Numbered from the stretch's first letter, positions 1 to 8,796 are shown. The stretch is 64,000 nucleotides of DNA from Glycomyces tritici (GCF_030403505.1 NZ_JAUEMJ010000004.1:1-64000), one strand, 5' to 3'. Program-made: numbers and translations. The notes: generated by a model not told the origin, from the letters alone.

Positions 1-20
1 CACAAGCCGAGGCTCCGGCT

Positions 21-1196
21 CTACCCAGCGAGAGCCCGCAGGCGTTCCTGGAAGTCCTTGGTGGCGCTCTCCTCCGGGAAGCGTTGCTGAAGCTCGCCGG
101 ACAGCTCGCCTGCCACCATGAGCAGCGACGGCAGAGACTTCCGCTCGGAAGTGAAGACCTGATCAGCCTGCTCGATCGCCTGGTCAAGCTCGCCCTTCCG
201 GGCGGCCGTGATCGCGAGTACCAAGCGGGCCTCTTGGTTCCTCATCGGCGAGATCTCGATGCCGTTGGGAGTGGTCCCGAACTTGATCACTTCGCCTGCG
301 TACTGGGTCGCGAGGTCGTAGTCCTGGGCCTGCGAGTACGCGTCCATGGCGTAGAACTGCCACTTCGGAAGGTCGATCGCGAAGTGGTTGTCCGATCGCG
401 AGGGAGCCTCGAAGCGCTCAAGGATCTCTGCTCCTTCGTCCAGTGCCCTGCGCACGCCCTGGACGTCCCCGAGTCGGCCGAGCGCCTTGGCCTCCTGGCC
501 AATGAGTTGGACGGCGACGTTGTGCCCTGCCGCAAGGTGGCGGCCCTCGGCAACTGCGCTGAGGACGTCCGGATAGCGCCCCTGGGTTAGGGCAATCCAC
601 GCCTTCATCTCGAGAGCCCAACCGTGAATCTCAGGCGCTCCGGCCTCCACGCCCAGGTTCGACGCCATAATGCGGGTCGCCTCGGCGGATGCCCGCATAC
701 CGAGGTCGTACTCAACGCAGCCGATGAGTAGGGCGAGCCACCCGGCGTTGACGAGCAGTTCCCTGTGAGCTTGCAGCCCAACGGGTTGCTTGATCATACG
801 AGCAACCTCGCGAAGCCACCTGTGCCCTTCGGCGCGAAGCTGGGTCGGGTCAGTGGTGGCGTACTGGCAACACAGGTCTTCGACCGTGGACCGGAGGGCT
901 TCAATCGTGGTGCTGCTGGTGTCGGTCGCACGGATGCGTTGCAGGAGTTCCACCGTCTCGTTGGGCCGAAGGTCCCGCGCGGCAGCGATGTCCAGATGCG
1001 CCGCTCCGATGAGGTCGCCCCGGGCGTTCAGTAGCTCGTCACAACGTTGCGCGACGCCCTCGGATGGCTTCTGTCGGCCGTTGATGAGCTTCGACAGGTG
1101 GCCCTTGTTGCACGGGATCGCGGCGGCAAGCCGGTTCTGTGACCAGCCCCGTTCGAGGAGGAGGCGGCGCAGCGTCTCGGCAAACAATGACCTCAT
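21..1196 (-). CDS. XRE-family regulator with TPR-like C-terminal region
   Basis: Cytoplasmic DNA-binding regulator of 391 residues. The first ~60 residues form a helix-turn-helix (LLLERGWSQNRLAAAIPCNK then GHLSKLINGRQKPS), followed by a long helical region with alanine-rich repeats resembling TPRs. I chose the ATG at 1196 because the HTH begins within a few residues of it; an upstream in-frame start at 1232 would add 12 residues overlapping the probable operator. It is divergent from the transfer genes and sits at the regulatory end of the AICE, suggesting control of excision, transfer or cargo. The ligand or partner sensed by the C-terminal region is unknown. Confidence 0.8.
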   Translation of the reverse strand: MRSLFAETLRRLLLERGWSQNRLAAAIPCNKGHLSKLINGRQKPSEGVAQRCDELLNARGDLIGAAHLDIAAARDLRPNETVELLQRIRATDTSSTTIEALRSTVEDLCCQYATTDPTQLRAEGHRWLREVARMIKQPVGLQAHRELLVNAGWLALLIGCVEYDLGMRASAEATRIMASNLGVEAGAPEIHGWALEMKAWIALTQGRYPDVLSAVAEGRHLAAGHNVAVQLIGQEAKALGRLGDVQGVRRALDEGAEILERFEAPSRSDNHFAIDLPKWQFYAMDAYSQAQDYDLATQYAGEVIKFGTTPNGIEISPMRNQEARLVLAITAARKGELDQAIEQADQVFTSERKSLPSLLMVAGELSGELQQRFPEESATKDFQERLRALAG

Positions 1197-1210
1197 CCCT
1201 CCATCGTGGG

Positions 1211-1259
1211 GTTGCCTAGTTGCCAACGTCAACGAGGCAACTTAGAACGTCTGGGCAAC
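1211..1259. promoter_or_regulatory. Candidate operator with four GTTGCC/GGCAAC half-sites
   Basis: Immediately upstream of the XRE gene there are two GTTGCC copies (1211-1216, 1219-1224) and two GGCAAC copies (1236-1241, 1254-1259), so paired inverted half-sites cover 49 bp. The placement across the predicted promoter suggests autoregulation by the XRE protein; this is inference from position and symmetry. Confidence 0.5.
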
Positions 1260-1286
1260 TTCTGTCGCACCTGGGACCTTGGTCCC

Positions 1287-1436
1287 ATGATGGCACAGAT
1301 TTCAAGCACCCAAGCAGCGGAGATCATTGAGCGGATCGAGGCAATGCGCGTTCAGGTACGCGGGATCAAGAAGCGGGTCACGGCCCTTGAGTCCGCTGGT
1401 TCTCAAGCCGCGCAACCCGGTCCGACAGGCCGGTGA
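1287..1436 (+). CDS. Possible 49-residue helical protein
   Basis: A short frame starting at an ATG-ATG pair encodes 49 residues (MMAQISSTQAAEIIERIEAM at the start), charged and probably helical. Its last 59 bases overlap the 3' end of the GntR gene on the other strand. There is no good ribosome binding site, although the XRE operator lies just upstream. It may be a chance reading opposite the coiled tail of the GntR protein, so I list it with low confidence. Confidence 0.25.
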   Translation: MMAQISSTQAAEIIERIEAMRVQVRGIKKRVTALESAGSQAAQPGPTGR

Positions 1437-1752
1437 TCTCGGCTTGAAGCTCTTCGAGCTGGGTAAGGATGGCTTCGCCCGCGTCGACCTCGGCCGGTGT
1501 GGTCGTCGGGACGCCGTCGCGTTCGAGGACGAGCGTCCCGCGTCCCTGAATGGCCTTCACGAGATCCTCACTCTCCAACACCTCGATGGCTGCTCGCACG
1601 GTCATCCGCGCGGCGTTGAAGTCCTGGTCCGCGAGGACCGTCTGAGACGGCAGGTAGCTACCCACGGGGTACTTGCCGCTCAAAATGCGTTTGCGCAGCT
1701 CATTCGCGATGCGCAAGTAGGTCGGGTTCCTGCTGTCGTTGCCGTCGCTCAT
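1378..1752 (-). CDS. GntR-family transcriptional repressor (KorSA-like role)
   Basis: 124 residues. The winged HTH occupies residues ~8-75 (PTYLRIANELRKRILSGKYP, then LPSQTVLADQDFNAARMTVR) and keeps the GntR signature of an N-terminal wHTH. The C-terminus is only a short coiled-coil instead of an effector-binding domain, as in the small GntR repressors of AICEs and Streptomyces plasmids (KorSA/TraR type). It is divergent from the transfer operon and overlooks a repeat-rich intergenic region at 1753-1879, so control of transfer and replication genes is the natural role. The C-terminal end overlaps a small opposite-strand frame. Confidence 0.8.
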   Translation of the reverse strand: MSDGNDSRNPTYLRIANELRKRILSGKYPVGSYLPSQTVLADQDFNAARMTVRAAIEVLESEDLVKAIQGRGTLVLERDGVPTTTPAEVDAGEAILTQLEELQAEITGLSDRVARLENQRTQGP

Positions 1753-1760
1753 GCCGGAAG

Positions 1761-1833
1761 TCTAGCTCACTAGAGGTCTCACAGCCTAGATGAGCAGGAG
1801 TGCTTGACTAGTGGTCTAGACGTATGGTCTACT
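1761..1833 (+). promoter_or_regulatory. Promoter/operator region of the AICE transfer operon
   Basis: Between the GntR gene and the first transfer-operon gene there is a -35-like TTGACT (1804-1809) and, after 18 bp, a -10-like TCTACT (1828-1833). GGTCTA occurs at 1813-1818 and 1826-1831, 13 bp apart, inside this promoter, with related CTAG-containing words at 1762-1789. The arrangement suits repression by the divergent GntR protein. No binding data; assignment is from position. Confidence 0.45.
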
Positions 1834-1879
1834 GGATCGCATCTAGGCCGCTTCCCACCACGACGCCAGGGAGAACCGC

Positions 1880-2107
1880 ATGAAGACCTCAATCGCAACG
1901 CCGGACCGGCCGGACTGGTTCGACGCTGAGCCGACGTTCGCTGACCTCGACGTCATCGAGATCGAATGGCCCCGGATTGAGGCCGACCTCGCCGAGCTTG
2001 AGCGCGACCTCACGGACCCCGCCCCGGAGCGCTTCGTGGCCTTCGACATTGACCGAGTCCTCGGCGACACCACCGCGCCCGGCTTCCCGACCTTCTCACT
2101 CTCCTAG
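1880..2107 (+). CDS. Small acidic AICE protein, DUF6284-like
   Basis: 75 residues, strongly acidic, with a helical core (ADLDVIEIEWPRIEADLAEL) that resembles the short DUF6284-type proteins found directly before spdB/tra genes in Streptomyces AICEs. The match is from memory of the family. It is the first gene of the plus-strand transfer/replication operon and is followed after 9 bp by the SpdB-like gene. Function is unknown; no catalytic motif or membrane segment is visible. Confidence 0.7.
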   Translation: MKTSIATPDRPDWFDAEPTFADLDVIEIEWPRIEADLAELERDLTDPAPERFVAFDIDRVLGDTTAPGFPTFSLS

Positions 2108-2116
2108 GGGCACACC

Positions 2117-3256
2117 GTGACGACCTTCATCGAGACCCGCGTCGAGGCCCCGGCCTTCGCCGCCGCAGTGCCCGCGCCCGCCGCTCCGAACACCGACCGC
2201 ATGACCGCCCGCCCCTCCGCCGAGGCGGCCTGGTGGCTGGTCCTGGGCGAGACGCCCGGACACGCGGCGATCACCGGCGTCTTCTACGCGGTGTGCCTCA
2301 TCGCCGCCGTCTTCGGACAGTCCCTCGTCGGGACCGCCGTCCTCGGCCTCGCGCTCTGGTTCGCTCTCACCCTCGCCTGCGCTCTGGAGCTGGCCGGGGT
2401 CAAGTTCGCCTACGACGCAGCCGTAGCCCGCGCCGCCGGGGAACACGCCATCGTCCCCCAGGCACTCTCCTACGTGCTCGCCGCGATCGCGGTCGGGGTC
2501 AACATCTTCGGACACCTGGTCATGGGGGACGCGTTCGGCGCGGCCGTGTTCGGCCTCTTCTCCGCTCTCGCGTTCATCGCCTTCACGATCCGCGCCGAGT
2601 TCCGCCGCCGCCAGGCCGACCGCGCCGCCGGGAAGGCCGCCCACCCCACCCCCGCCTACGGGCTTACCCGCTGGGTGACGCAGCGGGCGGTTACCAAGCG
2701 CGCCAAGGCCCTTGCCGCCGCCGACCCGACCTTGGGCCTGTACGGCTCCCTCGCCGCCGCCGAGACCGCCATCGCCGCTGAGGCTCGCCGGGCCGAGATC
2801 GCCGGACTGCTGCGCCGCAAGGCCCTGGCCGACTTCAACGGTGACAAGCTCCGCGCTTCCCTCTACGTCGCTCAGTACGACCTGGACCGGATCGCCGCCG
2901 AGCTGTGCGAGCAGGCCGACCACGGGGCCGCCGTCGCCGACATCGCCGCCGACCTCAACGCCGAACGCACCGCTCCGGCCCGCACCACTCCGACCGCCGA
3001 GACGGCCGCTCCGGCTCCTGCCCCGAAGCCGCGCCGGGCCCGTACCAGTACGGCCAAAGCCAAGCGCACCAACACCGCTGACGACGCGGCCTTGGTCGCC
3101 CGCCTCCGCGCGCTCGCCGCCGAGACCGGTACGGCCGTCTCGATCAACCGGGCCCGTACCGAGTTCCGCATCGGTACGCCCCGCGCCACCCGCCTGGTCG
3201 GCCTCGCCGCCGACGCGGCTTACACCCTCCCGGCCGAGATCCCGGCCACCGACTGA
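2117..3256 (+). CDS. SpdB-like AICE membrane (plasmid-spread) protein
   Basis: 379 residues with a GTG start. Residues ~45-155 hold about four hydrophobic segments (ITGVFYAVCLIAAVFGQSLV, then VLGLALWFALTLACALELAG, then a third and fourth near LSYVLAAIAVGVNIFGHLVM), followed by a charged cytoplasmic tail with an Ala/Pro/Thr linker and a terminal helical domain. This layout, a small membrane block plus long tail directly before an FtsK-like transfer ATPase, is typical of SpdB/DUF2637-like proteins thought to aid spread of the element within the recipient mycelium. Assignment is by architecture and context. Confidence 0.65.
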   Translation: MTTFIETRVEAPAFAAAVPAPAAPNTDRMTARPSAEAAWWLVLGETPGHAAITGVFYAVCLIAAVFGQSLVGTAVLGLALWFALTLACALELAGVKFAYDAAVARAAGEHAIVPQALSYVLAAIAVGVNIFGHLVMGDAFGAAVFGLFSALAFIAFTIRAEFRRRQADRAAGKAAHPTPAYGLTRWVTQRAVTKRAKALAAADPTLGLYGSLAAAETAIAAEARRAEIAGLLRRKALADFNGDKLRASLYVAQYDLDRIAAELCEQADHGAAVADIAADLNAERTAPARTTPTAETAAPAPAPKPRRARTSTAKAKRTNTADDAALVARLRALAAETGTAVSINRARTEFRIGTPRATRLVGLAADAAYTLPAEIPATD

Positions 3257-3335
3257 CCTGTCCACCGGGGCGGTGCGGCTCTGCTGCTCGCCGTACCGCC
3301 CCACACCTCTCCGAACCTGAAGGGAGCCAACGACA

Positions 3336-5462
3336 ATGACTATCGAGAACTTCGACTGGCAGGCTCGCGAGGCCGAGCTCAACGCCGCCAAGGCCGCGCC
3401 CGAGATCGAGACCATCGAACCGGCCGACGACTACACCGACGCTGCCACGGTCCCCGTGGATAGCGCCGAGGCAATCCGGGCATGGAACGCACCCGAGGCC
3501 GACCGGCGGGCCCCGATCCTTCCGGGTTGGGTCCTGTCCCGTAGCGGTCTGGCCGCCGAGCTGACCCGCTTCGGGAAGCTCATGGCGTACCGGTGCAGCT
3601 ACCACGCCGTGCGCCTCCCGGTTTACGGCCTGCGCCTGGCTGCCTGGTCCCCGGTCGGTACGGCCCGCGTGGTCGGCGCGGTCTGGCGGTGGGCCTCGGA
3701 CGCCGAGGGACGCCCTATCCGCTCCGACGCGGTCACCGCGCACGACTACGCCGCGTATCAGGGATTGGTTCGCCTGCGGGACCGCCACGTCCGGTTCCGT
3801 GGCGCACTCACCGCCACGGCCGCCCTCGGCCTGACCGGTGCGGGCCTGTATGTCGGCCTCGGCACGCCCGACCCCGTCGCGTGGACCGCCCTGGGGTCGA
3901 CCGTCGCCGCCCTCGGCCTGGCCGGGAAGCCCGCCGACAAGCCGCTCGTCACCCGCGCCGTGGTCAAGGCGAAGCTGCGCCCGCTGACCGCGCCCATGGT
4001 CGAGAAAGCCTTGTCCCGCATCGGCATCGCCGCTCTGTCGGCCATGTCCAAGGGCGGGGAAGGCGTGCACTTTCCCGACCCGATCACCCGCGACGGGGCG
4101 GGCTGGCGGGCCGTGATCGACCTGCCCGCCGGGACGACTGCGGTCGAAGTCATCGACAAGCGGGACAAGCTCGCCGCCGCCCTCGCTCGCCCGCTCGGCT
4201 GCGTGTGGCCCGAAGGCCAGTCCGAAGTGCACCCGGGTCGCCTCGCGCTCTGGGTTGGAGACACCGACCTGGCCGAGGCCAAGGCCGTCACCTGGCCGCT
4301 CGCGCGCTCCGGCACCGTCGACCTGTTCGCGCCCTTCCCGCTCGGCGTTGACCCGCGCGGCCAGGCCGTCACCGGTGAGCTGATGTTCACGAACTGGCTG
4401 GTCGGTTCCATCCCGGGCATGGGCAAGACATTCCTGGTCAAGCTGCCCGTGCTCGCCGCCGGGCTTGACGCTCGCGCCGAGGTCCAGGTCTTCGAGCTCA
4501 AGGGCACCGGTGACCTCGCTTTCGCCGAGCAGTACGCCACCCGCTACGCCTCCGGCGCTGACGACGACGAGATCGAGGCCGCCCTCATCGCCTTGCGCGA
4601 CTTGCGGAACGAATGCAAGAAGCGCGCCCGGATCATCAAAGACCTGCCCAAGGACCTGTGCCCGGAGAACAAGGTCACGCCCGAACTCGCGTCCCGCAAG
4701 GGGCTCGGCCTCCACCCGCTCGTGGTCGCCATCGATGAGTGCCAGGAGCTGTTCTCGCACCCCGAGTTCGGGAAGGAGGCCGCCGTCCTGGCCGAGAAGA
4801 TCGTCAAGCTCGGCCGCGCCCTCGGCGTCATCCTCATCCTCGCCACCCAGCGGCCCGACAAGGACTCGCTCCCGACCGGCGTGTCGGCGAACGTGGGCAC
4901 GAGGGCGTGCCTGCGGGTCATGGGACAGGTCGAGAACGACATGATCCTCGGCACGAGCGCCTACAAGAACGGCATCCGCGCCACCATGTTCACCAAGCGC
5001 GACCGGGGCGTGTTCTACCTGGTCGGTGCCGCCGACGAGCCGCTGATCGTCAAGGGCGCGTTCGTGGACGGCCCCAAGGGCGAAGCGATCGCCGCTCGCG
5101 CCCGCGCGCTGCGAATCGAGCGCGGCACGCTCACCGGCCACGCCGCCGGGGAAGTCGCCGCCACCGCCGCCCCCGCCTTCAACCTCCTTGACGACCTCAA
5201 CGCGGTGTGGCCCGCCGGTGAGGCCAACGTGTGGAACCTGGTGCTCGCCGATCGCCTCGCCGAGCTCCGACCCGGTGTCTACGGCCAGTGGGCCGACCTG
5301 GCGGACGCGGCCAAGACCGAGGCGCTGACCGCCGCCGTGAAGCCCTACGGCCTGTCGACCAAGGGCGTCTCACGCCGCCTGGACGGCGAGCTGACCAACC
5401 GGCGCGGCCTCGCCAAGGCCGACCTCGACACGTCCCGCGAGGGCCGATCCGGGGGCCGCTAG
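3336..5462 (+). CDS. traB: FtsK/SpoIIIE-like DNA translocase TraB (TraSA)
   Basis: 708 residues. Two hydrophobic segments lie near residues 150-200, followed by a RecA-like motor with Walker A GSIPGMGKT around residue 360, Walker B LVVAIDECQEL near 467 and a sensor region with ILILATQRPDKDSLPTG. A C-terminal helical region (from ~640) fits the winged helix that reads specific DNA repeats (clt/TRS) in TraB proteins. TraB moves double-stranded AICE DNA between hyphae without a relaxase, which explains why none is present here. It follows the SpdB-like gene by 79 bp, and a strong hairpin lies after its stop. Confidence 0.9.
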   Translation: MTIENFDWQAREAELNAAKAAPEIETIEPADDYTDAATVPVDSAEAIRAWNAPEADRRAPILPGWVLSRSGLAAELTRFGKLMAYRCSYHAVRLPVYGLRLAAWSPVGTARVVGAVWRWASDAEGRPIRSDAVTAHDYAAYQGLVRLRDRHVRFRGALTATAALGLTGAGLYVGLGTPDPVAWTALGSTVAALGLAGKPADKPLVTRAVVKAKLRPLTAPMVEKALSRIGIAALSAMSKGGEGVHFPDPITRDGAGWRAVIDLPAGTTAVEVIDKRDKLAAALARPLGCVWPEGQSEVHPGRLALWVGDTDLAEAKAVTWPLARSGTVDLFAPFPLGVDPRGQAVTGELMFTNWLVGSIPGMGKTFLVKLPVLAAGLDARAEVQVFELKGTGDLAFAEQYATRYASGADDDEIEAALIALRDLRNECKKRARIIKDLPKDLCPENKVTPELASRKGLGLHPLVVAIDECQELFSHPEFGKEAAVLAEKIVKLGRALGVILILATQRPDKDSLPTGVSANVGTRACLRVMGQVENDMILGTSAYKNGIRATMFTKRDRGVFYLVGAADEPLIVKGAFVDGPKGEAIAARARALRIERGTLTGHAAGEVAATAAPAFNLLDDLNAVWPAGEANVWNLVLADRLAELRPGVYGQWADLADAAKTEALTAAVKPYGLSTKGVSRRLDGELTNRRGLAKADLDTSREGRSGGR

Positions 5463-5473
5463 GAGCCGCTACC

Positions 5474-5512
5474 GCTAGCGGGCCCCGCGCTATCGATAGC
5501 GGGCCCGCTAGC
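5474..5512. repeat. Nested palindrome after traB
   Basis: Perfect 12-bp arms (GCTAGCGGGCCC at 5474-5485 and its complement at 5501-5512) enclose another perfect 12-bp palindrome, GCTATCGATAGC at 5489-5500. There is no T-run, so a plain intrinsic terminator is doubtful. The remaining gap to 5594 has a second small dyad (GGGTG/CACCC, about 5535-5555). It could be a transfer-origin (clt-like) site, an mRNA-processing structure or a terminator. Confidence 0.75.
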
Positions 5513-5594
5513 ACCAAAAACGATCACTGACCTGGGTGTTAGCAGATAGCACCCCTCCCTGACCTCACCCAAAATCCGCTCGAAAGGACCGCTC

Positions 5595-5810
5595 GTGACC
5601 CTCTCTCTCGCCGCTACCGCCCTCTCATGGCTCATCGCCTACGCCCTCGTGTGCTGGGCCCACCCGTTCGGCCGCTGCTGGTGGTGCAAGGCCGACGGCC
5701 GCAACGCCGCCGGTTACTGCAATGCCTGCAACGGCAGCGGTCGCCGCAAGCGCCTCGGCCGCCGCCTCTACGAAGCCATCCGCCGCGAATACCGCGACGG
5801 CACCAAGTAA
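5595..5810 (+). CDS. Small membrane-anchored zinc-finger-like AICE protein
   Basis: 71 residues with a GTG start preceded by GAAAGGA. The N-terminal ~22 residues are one hydrophobic segment; the rest is basic with two cysteine pairs (CWWC and CNAC) spaced like a small zinc ribbon, then an arginine-rich tail. Such short proteins lie between traB and rep in many AICEs. Function is unknown. Confidence 0.7.
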   Translation: MTLSLAATALSWLIAYALVCWAHPFGRCWWCKADGRNAAGYCNACNGSGRRKRLGRRLYEAIRREYRDGTK

Positions 5811-5836
5811 CCCGCCACCAGAGAGGACCCAGTGCC

Positions 5837-6136
5837 ATGTCTATCGCCGTTGAACAACCCGCCCTGTTCGACCTCGCCGAACCCCAGGCCGCTGCCAACA
5901 CGCCCGTCGCACAGCCGCCGATGCCCGGCACGACCGCTTGGCGGCTCATCTCCCGCCGCGCCGACTGCGTCGACTGCTGGCACCAACAGGCCGCCGACCA
6001 CGCCGCCGGACAGCTCCCGGCCCGCCGCGAAGCCGCCCGCGTCCAGATGACCACCGGGACCGACACGGCCGAGCTGTGCGAACGCCACGCCGTCCGCCGG
6101 GGCTGGCCGGGTCGCACCCACAAGAACCGCCGCTGA
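5837..6136 (+). CDS. Small AICE protein with Cys/His cluster
   Basis: 99 residues, ATG at 5837 after AGAGGA. The N-terminus is low-complexity; residues ~35-50 carry SRRADCVDCWHQQ and a further Cys/His pair lies near residues 81-84 (LCERH), giving a possible metal-binding cluster. It is 26 bp after the previous small gene in the same operon. The terminal tail is basic. No function can be assigned; a DNA-binding accessory role is inference. Confidence 0.6.
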   Translation: MSIAVEQPALFDLAEPQAAANTPVAQPPMPGTTAWRLISRRADCVDCWHQQAADHAAGQLPARREAARVQMTTGTDTAELCERHAVRRGWPGRTHKNRR

Positions 6137-6143
6137 CACGGCC

Positions 6144-6218
6144 GGGCCGGTCCTGCACGACCGGCCCGCCCGATTCCAAGCACGACAAAGGGGCCTCGCC
6201 CTGCACTGCGCGGCCCCT
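6144..6218 (+). terminator. Two consecutive hairpins before rep
   Basis: A 9-bp stem GGGCCGGTC/GACCGGCCC (6144-6167, 6-nt loop) is followed by AGGGGCC/GGCCCCT (6189-6218). Neither is followed by a U-tract. They separate the small-gene operon from rep and may act as terminator, attenuator or processing site. Confidence 0.5.
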
Positions 6219-6241
6219 CTAACAGAAAGTGATGTCCGCAA

Positions 6242-7606
6242 ATGGTAGCAGCTCAGACCTATGCAACCCCGCTCACGGAGTCCTCGCTCAAGTCCTTCGT
6301 GAGCTCGTCATCGTTCCCCGACTGGAAGGCCCGCGTCGAAGCGGTCGGCGGATGCGCCCGGCCAGTCAAGCTCTTCGGTCGGCTGCGCGAGGTCGACACC
6401 AAGACCGGCCTCGTGCTGTCCCGTGAGGACCGGTCCGTGTGGGTCCGCTGCGGGACCCGCCGGGAGGCGGCCTGCCCGGCCTGCTCGGCCCGGTACGAGG
6501 CCGACGCCTACCACCTCGTGCGGGCCGGACTCTCCGGCGACGAAGAGAAGGGCGTCCCGGTCTCCGTCGCGACCCGGCCAACGGCGTTCGTCACGCTGAC
6601 CGCCCCGTCCTTCGGGCCCGTCCACAACCGGCCCGGCAACCGGCCCTGTGTCTGCGGTGCCTGGCACCTGGAGGCTGACACCCGGCTCGGTTCCCCGGTC
6701 GACCCGGCCACCTACGACTACGAGGCCGCCGTCCTCTGGAACAACCACGCTTCGGCGTTGTGGGCCGACTTCACCCGGAGGCTGCGCCGCGCCCTCGCCC
6801 ATGCCGGCGGATTGACCGTCCGCGAGGCAAGCGAGGTCGTCTGCCTCTCCTACGCCAAGGTCGCCGAGTACCAGCGGCGCGGACGGGTCCACTTCCACGC
6901 CGCCGTCCGGCTCGACGGGCCCGGCGGGTGCAGCGCCGAGCCTCCGGCTTGGGCCACGGCCGAAGTGCTCGCCGACGCCGTCCGCGTTGCCGCCGTCGCC
7001 ACCGAGGTCGACGCCGAGCGGGCCGACGCGAGCCCGCTCGCGCTCCGCTGGGGAACCCAGCTCGACATCCAAGCCATCGACACCGGGTCTGCGGATGCCT
7101 CGACCAGCGGGCCCGCGCAGGTCGCGGCGGGCAAGGTCGCCGCCTACATCGCCAAGTACGCGACCAAGTCCACCGGGGCCACGAACGGCATCGACCAGCA
7201 AGTCACCCTCGCGGACATCGACGCTTTGGAGGCCACCGCGCACGCCAAGACCATGATGCGCACCGCGCTCCAGCTCGCCGATGTCCCGCACCTCGCAGAC
7301 CTCCGGCTCGACCGCTGGGCCCACATGCTCGGCTACCGGGGCCACTTCCTGACCAAGTCACGGGCGTTCTCGACCACCTTCGCCGAGCTGCGGGCCCGCC
7401 GCGCCGCCTGGGTGCTCGCCAAGAACCTGCTCGACAACGGCCTGCCCGATGTCGTCATCGACGCCGAATGGCAAGTCATCGGCTTCGGCTACCGCACCGC
7501 CGAGGAGCACACCATCGCCGCCGCCATTGCCCAACGGCACCAAGCGAACCGCGCCAGAGCCGTCGCCCAAGCGTCTGCAACCATCGGAACGGTGGTGTCC
7601 AAGTGA
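6242..7606 (+). CDS. RepSA-type replication initiator (HUH rolling-circle)
   Basis: 454 residues. An N-terminal zinc-binding region (RREAACPACSARYEADAY) is followed by the rolling-circle core with the HUH-type motif RGRVHFHAAVRLDG around residues 213-226 and a later segment KVAAYIAKYATKSTGATNGI that supplies the conserved YxxKY-like element of RepSA proteins. It nicks the element's replication origin to start rolling-circle copying of the excised circle. ATG start; the stop overlaps the integrase GTG (GTGA), so rep and int are translationally coupled as in pSAM2-like AICEs. Confidence 0.85.
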   Translation: MVAAQTYATPLTESSLKSFVSSSSFPDWKARVEAVGGCARPVKLFGRLREVDTKTGLVLSREDRSVWVRCGTRREAACPACSARYEADAYHLVRAGLSGDEEKGVPVSVATRPTAFVTLTAPSFGPVHNRPGNRPCVCGAWHLEADTRLGSPVDPATYDYEAAVLWNNHASALWADFTRRLRRALAHAGGLTVREASEVVCLSYAKVAEYQRRGRVHFHAAVRLDGPGGCSAEPPAWATAEVLADAVRVAAVATEVDAERADASPLALRWGTQLDIQAIDTGSADASTSGPAQVAAGKVAAYIAKYATKSTGATNGIDQQVTLADIDALEATAHAKTMMRTALQLADVPHLADLRLDRWAHMLGYRGHFLTKSRAFSTTFAELRARRAAWVLAKNLLDNGLPDVVIDAEWQVIGFGYRTAEEHTIAAAIAQRHQANRARAVAQASATIGTVVSK

Positions 7607-8796
7607 GCAAGCCAAAGAGCAAAGGCCGCTATGGCGAAGGCACGGTCTTCTGGGACAAGCGGCGTGGCCGCTGGGTCGCCCGCGTCTCGGCAGGCATCCG
7701 GCCGGACGGCACCCGCGATGTCCGAGTCGCGGAGGGGCACACGCCCTCTGAAGCGCAAGACCGGCTCAACGGGCTCAAGGCCGAGGTCTCCGCCGGGGTC
7801 GAGGGAGGCGTCTCCTACACGGTCGCCCAGGCCTGCGAGGACTGGCTCAAGTACGGACTCAAGCGCCAGAGCGAGCGGACCAAGATCGGCTACAGCTCAC
7901 TCGTCAACGCCAATATCGTGCCGCTGCTCGGCCGCGCCCGGCTCAAGAAGCTCCGCGCCGAGGACGTGGACCACTGGCTCGCCCAGGTCGCCAAGGACCA
8001 CGCCAACACCACCATCACGCTGCTGCTCGGCCTGCTGCGCCGGATCATCCGGTTCGCCGAGGCGCGCGGCAAGGTGCTCCGCAACGTCGCCGAGCTGGTC
8101 GACGCTCCCGAGGGCACCGCGGGCCGCCCGTCCAAGTCGATGACCATCGGCCAGGCGCAGGCCTTGCTGGAGGCCAGCCGGGGCCATTGGATCCACGGCT
8201 ACATCGCGCTCTCGGTGTTCACCGGCGTTCGAACCGAGGAGGCGCGCCCGCTCAAGTGGAAGCACACCCACCTCAATCCCGTTGCAGGCCAAGACTGCAC
8301 GTGCGGCGAGCGGCACCGCGAAACAGCCGCGCCGCACGTCGAGGTGTGGCGCTCGGTCCGCAACAAGGGCGAGACCAAGACGCCGAAGTCCCGCCGCACG
8401 ATCGCCCTGCCGCGCCAGGTCGTCATGGTCCTGACCGCCGTGCGGGCCGCCGCTGAGATCGAGGCCGAGGACGCCGGACACACACTCAGGTCCGAGAGCT
8501 ACGTCTTCCCCTCCGAGGCTGGCACGGTGCGCGACGCCGCCAACGTCCGCCGCGACTTCCGCAAGGTCGTCACGGCGGCCGGGATCGAAGGCGAGTGGAC
8601 GCCGAGGGAGTTCCGGCACACGTTCGTCTCGATCATGTCCGACGCCGGGGTCAGGGAAGAGCTCATCGCCAACCTGGTCGGGCACAAGCGGACCTCGACC
8701 ACTCGCACGGTCTACCGTCACCAGCTCCGGCCGGTCATCACGACGGGGGCCGAGGTACTGGATGAGCTTTTCGACCTCGGGCCGCTCGGCCATTAG
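7603..8796 (+). CDS. int: Tyrosine site-specific integrase of the AICE
   Basis: 397 residues from a GTG overlapping the rep stop. Domains in order: arm-binding N-terminus (GRYGEGTVFWDKRRGRWVAR), SAM-like core-binding domain (~60-165), and catalytic domain with Arg in FTGVRTEEARPLKW, His-x-x-Arg-type box REFRHTFVS, then LIANLVGHKRTSTTRTVY giving the late His and the nucleophilic Tyr. All catalytic positions are visible, so the enzyme looks intact. It catalyses integration at the adjacent tRNA-Ala 3' end; no separate excisionase is identified between it and the att site. Confidence 0.92.
   Translation: MSKPKSKGRYGEGTVFWDKRRGRWVARVSAGIRPDGTRDVRVAEGHTPSEAQDRLNGLKAEVSAGVEGGVSYTVAQACEDWLKYGLKRQSERTKIGYSSLVNANIVPLLGRARLKKLRAEDVDHWLAQVAKDHANTTITLLLGLLRRIIRFAEARGKVLRNVAELVDAPEGTAGRPSKSMTIGQAQALLEASRGHWIHGYIALSVFTGVRTEEARPLKWKHTHLNPVAGQDCTCGERHRETAAPHVEVWRSVRNKGETKTPKSRRTIALPRQVVMVLTAVRAAAEIEAEDAGHTLRSESYVFPSEAGTVRDAANVRRDFRKVVTAAGIEGEWTPREFRHTFVSIMSDAGVREELIANLVGHKRTSTTRTVYRHQLRPVITTGAEVLDELFDLGPLGH

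Noticed and set aside
1..40. Second AICE attachment site at the left edge
   Set aside because: No match to the tRNA-Ala 3' end was found in the first bases; it must be outside.
2096..5141. Two long minus-strand frames opposite the SpdB-like and TraB genes
   Set aside because: Shadows of real transfer genes; no HTH, catalytic or membrane features.
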